Origin: Mytilinidion resinicola
Taxonomy: Eukaryota > Ascomycota > Dothideomycetes > Mytilinidiales > Mytilinidiaceae
NCBI RefSeq assembly: GCF_010093595.1
Contig: NW_022985464.1
Location: forward strand, 153,170-217,169
Length of the DNA stretch: 64,000 bases
Direction of reading: 5' to 3'
The position numbers were made by a program, and so were the translations under genes. Shown here piece by piece: positions 46,189 through 58,400 of this stretch. The stretch's first letter is position 1, and every line of letters starts with the position of its first letter. The notes below the pieces were generated by a model. That model was not told the origin of the DNA, ran no database searches, and was given only the letters and a program-made list of their open reading frames with translations.

Positions 46189-47733
46189 TTATATGATGGT
46201 GATCACAGACTCTTCTACATCATCAAACACGCTTCTAGGCACGTTCCAACTGCATCCAATGCGCTGATAGTGATTCCCATTGTTCTTGCCTGAATCCATA
46301 TGGGGTTGCCATAGTAATATGGCAGCGACGAATGCCTCATCGTAATCTTCCCTCGCAAGCTGGAGGAGATGGAGAGGACGCGTCCTCATGTCCACTCCTT
46401 CTGAAACCCAGTCAGTATCTAAAGAGAGGATAATTAGTGATGACGTTTCCGTCTTCACGTGGCCGCCACTAAGGCCTGCGCTCCAAACCTGCGCCAATCT
46501 CCCACGCACGACGAGGCTTCCCGCTTCCAGCGGCCCAAACTCATCGCCCGATCTATAAGGGGTCACTTTACATCGGAAGATGCGACATAACGGCTTCATA
46601 CTTGCTGCGCCATATTCGTACCATACTTTTCCACTGACGCTTGCCCACGACCAAAAAGGCGCCCTATGCTGCGGCCGACCGAGCTGATTCCCAGGTTCTC
46701 CGCTCGCCCATAACATGTTCTGAACCAGAGAGCTTTCCCACATGCCAGCGTAGTATCTTCCGAGCTTCCGGAACTGCTTGGCTAGGCCGGATAGCGCGGG
46801 AAGGCGGTCGGATGAAAAAGCTAGACTGAGCCCAGAATATTCCTTCACGATATCGTGCCATCTTTTAATGAGGGCTGTGAGGGTGGCTCCTCTCTGCAAC
46901 GCAATCTCATGCTCGCGTCTTGGATGTGGGCGCTTATAGACCGGGCTGAGGAGGGTTTTGGCGAAATGGCCACATTCGCAGTCCAATGCAGTCGCGCATT
47001 CCCATACTAGCTCATCCGGTCCGAAGTGTAGACCCCGTGGCGATAAAAGCCGTTCTTGGTACACCCAACCCCGTCTTAATAGTGGCGAATGGGCAACTTC
47101 AATGCCTCTGTGACCCACCCTATCAACATCTAAGAGCTTGTGCGAGAGTAGTAATGGGTGGCTAAGGCGAACCTCCCACGCATTGACGCCGACATTTCGT
47201 GGTCGAAGCGTAAGACGATTGGCGAAGACAGTAGATGTCCAGAACAGGCCATCAGTATCATTTCTGAGCACCGGGTACGAAGGCTAGCTTTCTACGCCGG
47301 ATGCGAACAGTGTGAGCGTCGATTGGGCGAAAGTAGACCACATCCTAACGGACTCTTGTTGCCAATCCAAATCATTGCCTTGGATGATGCAAAGAGAATC
47401 TATCCAAAGATATCGAATACCGAGTCCGCGGGTAAAGACAACGGCGTCTTGAAAGGTTTTGGTGAGATCGGACCAGGGGATATTTCGGAGGTATTTCTGT
47501 GGCGTTGACTGGGTTGTCCGGGTCATCTCTGAAATTGGACGCCATCGATGACTCAAGCAGACGTAAGGGGCTGCTTTACCGCGAGGTTCGAACAGGGAGA
47601 CTTTTGGATTTTGGTGTTTTGGGTCTTTGAGACTGCTATCGGTGCAAGCTATTCTGACGTCGAGAATCCGAGTTGGCAATGGTGTTTTCGGATTCCCAGA
47701 GCAATCTTTATGATCGTGTTGACAGGTGTGCAA
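46189..47733 (-). pseudogene. HET-domain protein gene with an in-frame stop and no clear start
   Basis: The minus-strand frame encodes a heterokaryon-incompatibility (HET) domain: YVCLSHRW, TFQDAVVFTRGLGIRYLWID, SLCIIQGNDLDWQQESVRM, then a long C-terminal region (RGWVYQERLLSPRGLHF, FWSWASVSGKVWYE) typical of fungal HET proteins. A TAG at 47284-47286 interrupts the frame in the middle of the domain, in the same frame on both sides. No plausible GT-AG intron removes it, since the only candidate is 32 nt and shifts frame. The upstream end has a stop at once and no ATG. A candidate 5' exon at 47925-47781 joins in phase across a 51 bp intron but also lacks ATG. It is probably a dead allele. HET genes act in non-self recognition and cell death after fusion of unlike strains. 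Confidence 0.75.
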
Positions 47734-48341
47734 AAGTGACTAGACCCAGAGGAGTGCTTCAGCGGACGATGTATCTCCTGACACCTTTAGCGCTTCATGC
47801 CGGGCACCGGGCCATGGCACAGGCTTCTCTATTGGATTTGTAAGTAATCTGAGTAAATATATAAGAGAATGCGAAGCAGAAAGATACTGCACTAGACCAT
47901 AAGTTTGGGCACACAGATACGCCACTGCACGGCTCTCACTCTTCCTGGCTCGAGACCACTGTGAGGAGGAGCCTATCTAGCTAGCATGCAGTCAGGCAAA
48001 ACGTAGCCCAATACCCACTGCATCGACCTTTAAATCATTTTTAGGATTTGAAAGCCCATAGGCGTACCCCAAGCAGTGGCAGTAAGAGTGCCCAAACCTC
48101 TGTCCTAGAACTGTAGTTTGATGTGGAAGCAAAGGAAATGGGCCGCAGTTTAGCGCAAAGATCGTGATACAGTACGGAATCTTGTTGACTTACCCGGGAC
48201 ACCGTTCAAGTACCATGCCGGCGACGCATAAGTTCCGTTACCAAGATTAGCTCCAAAACTTAAGCGTATACCCCGGTACTGTCCTTTGGTAATCCGTACT
48301 CCCGTAACTTCCAAGGCCAGCCCTGATTCTGCTATCTCGCT
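47734..48341. other. Intergenic region upstream of the HET gene
   Basis: Holds the possible extra 5' exon of the HET gene (47925-47781). Apart from that I see no supported feature. Confidence 0.4.
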
Positions 48342-48739
48342 CTATGTCCTTTGTGCCGAATGATCTTTGAAAAGCCGCAAAACTTCTTCCCGCTCTGCTT
48401 GCAAATCTTCAATCAACCACTTGTCCTCCCACTTCGAGTCTCTCACAATCTCTGATTGGATTACATTCCTCATGGCGAGGATGCCGTCGAAAAACAGAGA
48501 GCATGCTTGGCAAGTGCTGCGGTCGGACGAGAGCGCGAGGTCGCGAAAGAAGACATTTTGAATTTGTCGAATAGACCCTCATACTCGAGGATATCTTGGC
48601 AGATTTCACATGGGATGCAATCTCTAGTTGATGGTGTTTGAGCGGGAACGATGTCTAAGGCGCGATCGCGATGTTTGTCTTGGAAGGAGGATTCAGAAGA
48701 TTTCGAGTGGTTTTTGGGTCGCCTAAGCCAATCCTTCAT
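48342..48739 (-). pseudogene. Small gene of unknown function with a one-base frameshift
   Basis: From the ATG at 48739 the frame reads a basic start (MKDWLRRPKNHSK), a CIPCEICQDIL Cys pair and FKMSSFATSRSRPTA. It then runs to a stop soon after a run of five Ts. One frame over, the sequence continues as FFDGILAMRNVIQSEIV and WEDKWLIEDLQAEREEVLRL to a TAG at 48342-48344. The interval is 398 nt, one short of 133 codons, which fits loss of one T from a six-T run. A frame open upstream to an acceptor-like CCTCCAG near 48815 hints at a longer ancestral protein. It lies on the same strand as the HET gene. The frameshift could also be a sequencing error. Confidence 0.55.
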
Positions 48740-49217
48740 CTTTTTGAGGCCGCGAGGGGCTACTTGCTTAGCCGCCTCATCGGTAGCTGTTCGTTGTGAG
48801 GTAGTCTCCGTAACACTGTCCTGGAGGAGAAGAAACAGGTGGGGTTGTCCCAGCTGAATGCGACTGAGCCGATATGGCTCACGGTGGCTTCAACTAAGGC
48901 GGCATCGTCGTAATTAGCAACGCTATAAGGTTGGGAACACTGTTCACGATTCAAGCCATGTCGCTATGTTCAAAAATAAAAAGCTTCTTTGAAATGAAAC
49001 ATGATGGGAGTTGAATGCGGGGAACCTCTGCGCCGGCCTAAAGGTGAACAGTGAACTGAGCTTTGGCCACGTGACCGTTGCCGGGGCGTTTGTTATGATG
49101 CACTTTTCTGTACATAGCAACATCCCAGCACCTTTTCCCTCACCACCACACCAAACCACCAAACTCTCCACACGCTGTACAACCACCATCGCGCGTCCCC
49201 CATAGTAATTGATCCTC

Positions 49218-51326
49218 ATGGATCCCCCACATTTCAAATTCCCGCCCGCATCCCCTGGCACGCCTCTCTTCGCCGTCTCGCCCGAACGCGTCAACAGAAC
49301 CCGTTCACCATACACAAGCAGCAGCAGCGGCGGCCGACATCTAGCTCAATCGCCATCCCTCCCGGACTTTGGCAGTGGGAGCGGCTCGCCGTTCAGCAAG
49401 CGTTCACATGAACGGACCGACTCGGATGCCCATGTTCAGGGCATGGTTGCGCGGTTCAACCACCTGGAGCTGAAGGACCACAATGAGCAGCATCGGCGTG
49501 ATGAGATTGCTTTCAAACGCGCAGATATGGCGCGGGAGATGGCCGAGCTTGATCTGCAAAAGATGACCGAAGAAAAGGAGGCCTCTGAGAAGGAAGGAAA
49601 GAGGTGGAGGGAGGAGGTCCGGAAGTTGAGAAAGGAGCTTGAAGATGGGAGAGATAGGGAGAGGAAGGCTATGAAGAGGGTTGAGGTATTAGCTGTAAGT
49701 CACTCCTGTTCATACTGTACTGGACTGTTGTTCTAGTGACGACGAATCATATTAATTGGACTACAGAACGAGCTTGATCGATCCAAGGAGGTGACGACAC
49801 ATTCAGCTAGTGCCTACGAGAAGGAGATACGCCGCGCGAGAAAAGAAGCATTCAAATCATCTACGAACCTGGTCAAGACGCAGGAAGAGCTCAAGGCGAC
49901 GCGTAATTCGCTGCGCATAATCCAGTCCGGGCTCGAGTCCGAGAAGATGAAGTCATCCAAGCGTGAGCAGGAGGCTTTCACTGCACAGTACCAGCTTGTG
50001 GGCATCCAAGAAGCCCTTGAGAAAGCGCGCGATCAGATCAAGATCGTTGAAGAGGAGCGCGATTCACTCAAGACGAGCCTGAAGGAAGAGGAAGTGGCGC
50101 GCATTGCCGCCGAGGGCAGAATTGCTTTGCCGGTATCTACTACGGATGAAGACGAAGAATTTGCCTCGCCAGTCAAGTCACCACGGAAGCCGAGAGTCGT
50201 CTGCGCGACCTCTGATAGCGAGAATAAGGAAAATGTCGTTCCCAAACGAGCCATCGAGCTTAAGTCGATACAGGAGGAGCTTACGCTTGAGAGGCGCCTC
50301 CGGGAGCGAGCAGAGGACCAGATCGTGTTCATGAAAATGGAGTGCCAATTCCAGTGCTGTTCATGCAGGCTGGCAGAGATCCACGGCTCAAGCTACGTGC
50401 ATGATAGCACATACAACTCGGAGATGGAGAGGATCAAGGCTGCTGTTCCCATCCTCACGCCTCCTGCAAGCAACCACGACAGCGAAGAGATGGAAGATGT
50501 TGTGGCAGGGCCACTCCATGTCCCTGAAGAGCCAGTACCTGCTGTCCAAGAGCCAATTCACCTCGAGCAGCAACGCACAGCCACTCCAATTGAGCAGGAA
50601 CTTGAGCAGGAAGCGGTGGAGGAGAAGGAGGAGTCGGAGCCACAACTTGCATTCTCCCCAACCACCGGTACATTCAAACCCATTAGCAGCGAACAGAAGG
50701 AAGAAGCACCACAAGAGGCGTCAACACCAGCGCCTCCTAAGCGATCTCATCTCTCCAACATCGATGAAACAGCACTGGAGTCTTCCCCATGGGGGCCCGG
50801 ACCAGACCACTCCATGATCCGCACCTCAACCACCTCTCCTCCCCCCTTCCGGCCCACTCAGCCTATCTCTACCCAGTTTCAGATCCCTGAAGAAGTCATT
50901 GAAGACGACGAGGATGATCTCCCCAGTGACCCTACGCCTTCTTCCCCTCCGCAGTCAGAGCCTCAAACTCCCCTCCGCGGGCCATCTGCTCCAGCCACCC
51001 CTGCATACCTCCTCCGCACTATCACTACTACAACAACTATCCCGCTCCACTTCTCCCCTGCCACGCCGCGCCACCATGATCTCCCGCCTACGCCGTCGAC
51101 AATCTCGCATCTGCCGACCAACGCGACATCGAGCCAGCCGCTGCAGCCGCTAGAGTTGAACCGGCTACCAATTGATCGCGAGGCCGCGCTTGAGCAGATC
51201 AGACTCCGTAGAGGTAGAGCGAGGAGCCTAGCCATGGGACAGGCGACGCCGAAAAAGCAGATGCTGGAGGGAACAGGTGTGAGGAGGGATATCAGTGCGC
51301 CGGTAGGGAGGGCTGGAAGGCGATAA
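49218..51326 (+). CDS. Coiled-coil protein of unknown function, SP/TP-rich
   Basis: Two exons (49218-49694, 49767-51326) with a 72 bp GT-AG intron encode 678 residues. The first 75 residues are Ser/Pro-rich (PPASPGTPLFAVSP). About 80-330 is strongly heptad-like and charged, a long coiled coil. At about 340 a cysteine group (MECQFQCCSCRLAE) interrupts it. The C-terminal half is disordered, rich in Glu, Pro, Ser and Thr, with many SP/TP sites (SPVKSPRKP, TPSSPPQSEPQTP), and ends basic. Such a layout is common in cytoskeletal or spindle-pole proteins regulated by proline-directed kinases, but I cannot assign a family. The ATG at 49218 was chosen over the longer open frame because the frame upstream has no ATG. 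Confidence 0.85.
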
Positions 51327-51999
51327 TACTTTCCAGTTCTGTCTCACTAACGTGCGCGAAGAGAATACCGAAGTTCCAAAAGTCCGCTACCTGGTCTCAT
51401 AGGCGATAGAGCACCAACAACGGTACTTTGTGTTAACACGGTTAAGTGGTGTGGTGTTAGGCCCTTTTCATATCTGGGCTAGCGTTTTCAGCCCGGCTTG
51501 GGATGTCTTTTGCGGGGGTTCAGGATGTGACGGTTTAGCGGCATTGCTGGGGAGTTAGGCTGTTTCCTGTCCCTGTGGATGCTCGCTGATTTCATTGCTG
51601 GGAATGGGAGATATCTCTATGTGGTTAGATTGATAGTGCTTGTGCTTTAGTATAATTTGAATCTTGTGTTGAACACTCTTGAAATGCCATCAAGCCGTAC
51701 AAGGCCTTTGGAATTTGATGCACTCGAGAGCATTTTCTCTGCCTCTATCAGCCTGCCACACATATACGCCGTACCAAGTTCGTCAGCAGTTGGAGTTTCA
51801 AACAACGTCCCATTCTTTGCTACCATGCAACCATGAAAATGTGTATTTGATTCGCTTCGTCAGCCCGGGTACATGCAAAGCCCACCATCAGAGTGGTCCC
51901 CCATTCCAATTCCGGACCTTGAAACGGGCCTCTACCTAGCTTTTCATCTCCAGCCTTGACACCGCCACACCTAGCCACCAGCGCAGAATTATGAACCCT
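51327..51999. other. Intergenic region between convergent genes
   Basis: About 670 bp that must hold the 3' ends of the coiled-coil gene and the ribosomal protein gene. Short open frames are not supported. Confidence 0.6.
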
Positions 52000-52884
52000 T
52001 TACCGATTGCTCTTCGCCACACGCTCCAACTCGTCCTTCTTTTTGATCGCGTACGAGTTGCTGCTGCCCTTGGCAGCGTTGATCAGCTCTTCAGCGAGGC
52101 ACTCGGCGATGCTCTTGACGTTACGGAAGGCGGCCTCGCGGGCGCCGATGGTGAGGAGGGCGATGGCCTGGTTGACGCGGCGCAGGGGAGAGACATCGAC
52201 GGCCTGGCGACGGACGGTACCCGCGGAACCGATGCGGGTGGAGTCTTCGCGGGGGCCGCAGTTGACGATGGCGTCGACGGCGACTTGGATCGGGTTCTGG
52301 TCGGTCATTATGTGGATCTGGGAAGAGTGTGGGGTTAGCTTTGCTGTTGCTTCCAGGTATCTTTTTCAGTATCTCCAATTTCGGATTTGTGCCTTCTGGT
52401 CCCCCAAATCTCTGACCAGGTGTGGTATTGCGTGGTTGATGTGTGTGGAATGTACGTACGATCTCGAAGGAGTGGGCAACGATGCGGACAGCCATGAGCT
52501 TCTTTCCGTTGTTGCGGCCGTTCATCATGAGCGAGTTGGTCAGGCGCTCAATGATGGGGCACTGGGCCTTCCTGAACCGCTTGACGGCATAGCGGCCGGC
52601 AGAATGTGAGATGTAGACGGGCGACCGGATTTGGATGTAATCGCTGTGGGAATCGCATGCTCGTTAGCCCTGGTATGTTTCGAAAGCCACTGAGTCTCCC
52701 CCAATGCGAGTTGAACTCCATATAGCGGGACTGGGGGCGCCTACGTCAACGAGATATCCCGGATCTCGACATCCTCGTAGCTCCACTTGTTGAACAGCTT
52801 GATGCTGCCAATCTCCTCGGTGACCTCTTTGGGCAGGACGAGGTAGCCGGAGGGGCTCTCGACTTCGACTTCGCCGTCCGACAT
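52000..52884 (-). CDS. RPS5: 40S ribosomal protein S5 (uS7 family)
   Basis: Three exons (52884-52745, 52643-52460, 52317-52000) with GT-AG introns of 101 and 142 bp encode 213 residues, the usual eukaryotic size. The C-terminal half is unmistakable uS7: [60 protein letters not shown], and the terminal [18 protein letters not shown]. The middle exon has [17 protein letters not shown] and [11 protein letters not shown]. It sits in the head of the small subunit near the mRNA exit. The ATG at 52884 gives MSDGEVEVE, a normal acidic start. The frame is open 43 codons upstream, but this is 5' leader. Long introns in a ribosomal gene are typical of fungi. Confidence 0.96.
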
Positions 52885-53343
52885 GATTGCGACTCCGGAT
52901 GAAGGTGGTTCTTTCGTTCGGAGAAGACTGGCGTGAGAGGTGGAGGAGGTTGTCGTGGGGCGTGGTGTTTTCTCTAATGTCGTCGTTGGCGAAATGCTTC
53001 TCTGTGGGTGCACGGGCCCGTCGCTTAACTTCAGCTTGGCACGAGCATCCCTGTCGAACTCAACACCACGAAACTATCGCCAGATGTTCCAAATATGTTT
53101 TGGACTAAAATGTAGGATAGAGATTAATGAAGAGAACCTGTTATACGATAGCAGAGGCCTTCATTACGAGTGTGCCTTGAGAAATAATCAATCTCACAGC
53201 AGATCAGTTGCAGTCTTGGAGTAGACGGCTGCTGCGTCTATTCTATTAAAATGTACTGGTACAAACAGCATGTCAGACTGCCGTTGAAGATGGTTCGGTT
53301 CATAAATATATATTAGGTCGTCTTCGAGCGATGAAGTGCTCTT

Positions 53344-54378
53344 TCAAGTCTTCGCTTTCCCTTTGACGACTTTCTCCAAACACGTGCCGATATCCTCCAT
53401 CGACACCCGCCCATTTTTGGTTTTCAATCCCACCTCCCCAGCTCTCATATATGCTTCCTTCATTACGCTTGTATCAATCCTGACAAGCCAGCCTTGACCC
53501 GTGAAAATCGTGCATTGCCCATCCCTCACCTCTCTCGATCCCTCTACAACGCCACCAACCCTAAGCAGCCTCTCCACCCACTCCCTTTCCCTCTGAGCAG
53601 TCCTTGCTGCCTCATTCAGATCCACCACTCCGTTCTCTTTCAATCGCTTCTTGACAGCGTGTAAGCACTTTTCCCTCGTCATTCTTTCTGCCTCTGCCTC
53701 CAGCCTCTCCTGCTCCTTCTTCCGGTCACGCTCTTCCTTTTCCTTCATTCTGATCTCTTCTTCCGCAGCTGCTCGTCTTCTCTTCTCCTCGTACAACGCT
53801 TCCTCCCGCTCTTCCGCCCCTTCCGCCTCTGCTGCTCTTTGCGCTTCCGACCGCTGCCGCACGAATTCATGGTATGCCCGCCGCTGGTCTTTCCGCGCTA
53901 GACTCTTCGCTTTCTTCGCACCAACTATGCGACTCTGAGTCTGTCTCTGTGTGTGGTTCTGATTCTGATTCGCGGGGCCAACGCCCGCATCGTTATCCCG
54001 GAAAGCATGGTCGGGCGCACCATTTATCCCAGGCGGCGGAGGTGTCGGCGCGAGCGGAGGTGGCTCAAATTCTAGATCATCATCCGAGGAACCATCTTCG
54101 ACAATAGCTTGTGGCCGGAGAGGTGGGATAGTGTCTGCTGCGTCCTCAGGTACGTCTTCTTCTTCAGGTTCTGTGGGTTGGTAGACTGGTTCTGTGGCTG
54201 TAGGAGGAGCTAGCCGCTTGGTACGGCGTTCGAGTATTGCGGGCGCAATATATAGAGCGCTGCAGAGGGCGATCGTGTGTATTATGTCTTGGATGAGGGG
54301 TGTGGAGGGGTCAGTGAACGGAAGGAGGATATCGAGGGCATGTCGTAGAGTGTGTATTATGGATGAGAGAGCCTCCAT
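53344..54378 (-). CDS. Conserved-looking protein with N-terminal hydrophobic segment and charged coiled coil
   Basis: Single exon of 344 residues from the ATG at 54378. The open frame extends further upstream without typical coding character. Residues about 5-45 hold two hydrophobic stretches (IIHTLRHALDILLPF and DIIHTIALCSALYIAPAIL), which could anchor the protein in a membrane. An acidic/proline-rich linker follows (about 55-115), then a highly charged Ala/Glu/Arg coiled coil (about 150-250, such as RRRAAAEEEIRMKEKEERDR). The C-terminal domain of about 90 residues contains TIFTGQGWLVRID. I recognise no family. The same-strand neighbour downstream is RPS5. Confidence 0.75.
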   Translation of the reverse strand: MEALSSIIHTLRHALDILLPFTDPSTPLIQDIIHTIALCSALYIAPAILERRTKRLAPPTATEPVYQPTEPEEEDVPEDAADTIPPLRPQAIVEDGSSDDDLEFEPPPLAPTPPPPGINGAPDHAFRDNDAGVGPANQNQNHTQRQTQSRIVGAKKAKSLARKDQRRAYHEFVRQRSEAQRAAEAEGAEEREEALYEEKRRRAAAEEEIRMKEKEERDRKKEQERLEAEAERMTREKCLHAVKKRLKENGVVDLNEAARTAQREREWVERLLRVGGVVEGSREVRDGQCTIFTGQGWLVRIDTSVMKEAYMRAGEVGLKTKNGRVSMEDIGTCLEKVVKGKAKT

Positions 54379-55405
54379 TATGACTTCCTGGCGTGGTAAT
54401 GGCCCTGGAATGGTGAAATAGTGGAAAGTGGTGTGGAGTGTAAGTTCATAGGTGATGACGGAAGATTGAAAGAAAGAACCCCAGGCCAAGACATTTAGGG
54501 TTTTGCACGTGCCGTCCTCAACACCAACTTCATCATCGCGAACCCCGAACAGCACATCAGGTCAATACAATCCAACTCGTTGTCCGAGATCAGCTATGGA
54601 CTCTTCTGAGCTCTCGTTACGAGACTATTGACTTGGGACTAGATAATCTTGAGATGCTAGATTAGACCTCAATATTCTACCTTGCCGCAATACCCAGCGA
54701 TTTTTCACCCAGCAATCGTTATATCATGTGGCGTAAGTGATTAGGTGGATGCCTCTCGAGACATCGCACAAGACACTGTTGTCCCTGACAACTGTCGCAT
54801 ATCCCTTGAACAGGACGCTCATGATGGAATGACGAAATAGCTCAAAAGGCCATTACAGCGCCTCGTCACTATGTCTAAGACTCTATCAAGTGAGGACGAA
54901 GTATTGGTTGCTGAAGGGTCATGCGTCTCCATAAGCGGTTAGGTAGGGTTTGAATGTACAAGGTATAGAAGCATTCCACACATTCCTTGGTGTGTTTGCA
55001 CATTTCGTCCTGCATTCCGTTCTACTTTTTTTGACAACCATCACATACCACTGAAATCAATAACAAAACATATGATGGCGCCATCAACTTTACAGCTTTG
55101 TGGAACCGTTTTCTTCTCTGCTGCGTCTCTCGCGCCTCTTGCGACGGCGCATCTTGTCGCCAGTGCATCGTTTGTCATCTTTCGTTTTTCTCAACCCCCT
55201 TTGAACGCAGTCTTAGTTGAAGTTTCCGCACAAATAGCAATTGACTCTACCACGAGAGTATCTCAGCCAGTTCACAATACTAGACAAGAATCGCATGACC
55301 TCGATCACCATATCGTGAAGTGCGTCTCGAATTATATGCGCTTGAGCAGACTTCAAAACTCGACGAAGGCGCACCCTTTTCAACTTCTTATCCGGCAGAC
55401 GCGAC
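54379..55405. other. Divergent promoter region
   Basis: About 1 kb between two divergently transcribed genes. A frame of 168 codons (55072-55578) overlaps the start of the next gene in another phase and has no recognisable motif. It is most likely leader sequence. Confidence 0.5.
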
Positions 55406-58400
55406 ATGGCTCCCTTGAATATACGCGATCTGTCTGGAAGCCAACAAGAGCTAAGTACGGGCGCTTTAGTTGGAATCCTCACGAGCGTAGGAATCGTAAT
55501 CTTAGGCCTTCTCCTTGGCCTTACATGGCTCCTTGTCCGAGCTGTCAGAACTCACAAACGACTACTTTCAGACTTTGAACAGCGTAGAGTCAACATAGGT
55601 CGTCCGCGGATGACCGAGAACGATCATACGCTTATTACGAGACCTCGCGCAGTTCTGAGACGCAACTCCTTCCTCCCGTTCAACTCGCAATCCGGATGGG
55701 GTACACTTCCGTCACACGAGACCATCCCAAATCCCGTGCCTCCCCCACCTCTTCCACCACTACCAGTGACTGCGCCGAAGTGGACCGATCAGGACAAACG
55801 AGTCAGTCGTCTGTCATGGCCCTTTCCGGGGCGCAGAAAGTCGGGTCGCGCTTTGCAGCTGAAAAAACTTCGAGTGGCGCCTCTATCAGCTATTGTTGAA
55901 AGTCCGAAGGCGTCTGCTCTGGTGCCCATCTTGAATGGACCTACACAAGGACGTTCGTCAGCGTCGATAGGGACTAAAAGTCGGCCAAACTCTGATCAGT
56001 CACTCCTCAAACACCATCCGGCTCTGCGAGGAAACTGGGAAGGAAACTCCGCAGGAACAAGCCGCCGTAGAGAGGATATGGATACTAAGACGACAGATAC
56101 CCAGAATATTACTCTAGCAAAGCGCTACAGGCTGAATAGGTCCAAGTCGGTCGCCGCAATTCCTATAAAAGATCCATCGAATCAGTTGACCAGCTTCGAA
56201 CGCCCCCAATTGCACCAGAGGTCCATGAGTCTTGGTAGTCAAGCATCTGGGCTTGCACCAGATGCTCCTATGCCACCATTGCCTTTGGAAGTCGCCCGAA
56301 TCAAATCGGAGGCAAAGCGCAAAAGCCTGCTTGCGCGAAGCCCATCCCGCTTCTCCATCTCAAGTTTTGAGTCTGCTGGAAGCTCGATCCTCGCCACCCA
56401 TTCCAGCCCAATTGTCAAACAGAACAATCTCCATTTGCAAAAAGTCACAAAAAGGCACTCGGTTTGTCTCGGACCACGGCCCTTCCGAGACACGCTTACG
56501 CTTCACGGACGCAACCCACGTTCTTCCCAAAGTTCGATCAAGAGTAACGTAGCGCATTACAGTGTTACCACAACGCCGTCCAGTAAGCGACAGTCCACTG
56601 TGTCCAATAAGCGACACTCTGCTGTCGAGGGTATGACTTCGAGAGAGAACAGCGGTAATATCCGGACTCTTGCAAATTTCAGATCATCAGACTCAGCACG
56701 ATGGAAACGAGCTTCACTTGCATCGCCGGCAAGCAGTACTCGTACTGTGCGAAGCATGACAACTCCAAGACGGCATTCTGGAATCACGGTTACTGCGTTT
56801 GGATCACCTCAGGAGCGAAAAAAGACTTCCGCCCTTCGCGATGTCTCAGGGAATCAAGGGCCGCCAACGCGCCAGTTATCGCAAGCTTCAACTCAGGCTT
56901 CATCAACACGCAGCAGCAACGGCAATCCATTTCAATGGGATCCTGCACCTCTCCTATCTGGAAAACCTTCTGCGTTGAAAGGCAGTCCTAGTGCTCGAAA
57001 GGGACATCGGAGACAGAATTGCGTACGCATATCACTCGCACCTACAATACTTGGGCCTCCAAGCAGGTCGCCTAGTCCTTGTCCGTCGGCAATGAATGAC
57101 ATCCAAGAGGAATCTCCCGACACATCCCAAAAGGCAGCCTCGCATTCCGTCATTGGGTTCTCAAACACAAGATCTCTTCCGCGACCACCAAGCTCGTCGG
57201 TCTTTGCCCCAGATCTGAAGCTGAATCCTTCATTCCGAACATCACTGACTCCAAGCTCACCAACTCTGTCACTAGCAACTTACCGTATGGAAAATACAGA
57301 GTCTCCACAGCTTGGCCAGAATAAGAACCCCGGGAACCGCACACGCGACTCGAGCCGGCTAAGTACCGGCTCGATATCGAGCATCCCGATATTTCCTAGT
57401 CCGTGTCATGATATCGGATCCATTCGCAGTATAGCAGAAGCTCCGCCTACGTTCGCGTTCTCGCGACCATCCAATGAATACGCGCAGGAGATCAGGACGC
57501 CGGACTCTCCAATCGCTCCATCGTCACCATTTGACTCGATCATTCCAGATTCGACATCCTCTCGAAGAATACCAGAGCACGTAGAGAAGTACAATCCGGA
57601 TACACCGCATCTCGGGTTCTCAACAGCTGCTATCAGCTCACCAACGCAATTTTCTTCGCCTTTTACGCCGGCTTCTAACGATTTCGCTTCCAAATCTTGC
57701 GATAGTAAGAAACACAGCAGATCTCCATCAGATTCTCCTCCCTGCTCTCCAAAGACTATTCGGCCTCATGCATTCCTACCGATATCTGCTACCCGGCCTC
57801 CACTTGTATTCAACTCAGAATACCAGCCTTCTCCGAGGGATGGATCGTTGCTAGATACCATTGATCCTGCAGTTCTAAACAACGATATCTTTACCAGCCC
57901 CACTAGCGGGATAAGTAGAAGTCTTTTGAACTCCCCAACTTGCAATACCACACACAATGCTCATGATTGGAATGCGACAACGGTATCTACGCTCCTCGAT
58001 CCACTCCATGAAATCACAATTACCTCTCAGCCTCGTACTTGGTCTACACCCCCAAAGGTAGCTCCCTTAACTTATGCACGGTCACATTCGCACTCTCAAT
58101 CCGCACTCCAGCCCCCAACCTTTCGACCGCAATTCCCCCTCAGCTTCAATCTCAATCTACGTCTTGATCCTCCTACAGCTTCCAATAATGAAACCCCCGA
58201 ATCACCAACCTCAGTCTACTCCTCTCCATCCGCCACGGCTCCATCGTCTCCACGTCCGGCGCACGCCTCACTTCCTGTAGCTCTACCCACAAAGTTGACT
58301 CGGCTATCCCAAACTACCATTCCAACTCTCTCACACACTCCTATGGGCCCACGCGCTAGTCCCCCAAAAGACCTCCGCCGCACGGTTGCCGAACTGCGAC

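Noticed and set aside
55072..55578. 168-codon plus-strand frame upstream of the 1237-residue protein
   Set aside because: It overlaps the real gene in another phase, with unremarkable composition; probably 5' leader.
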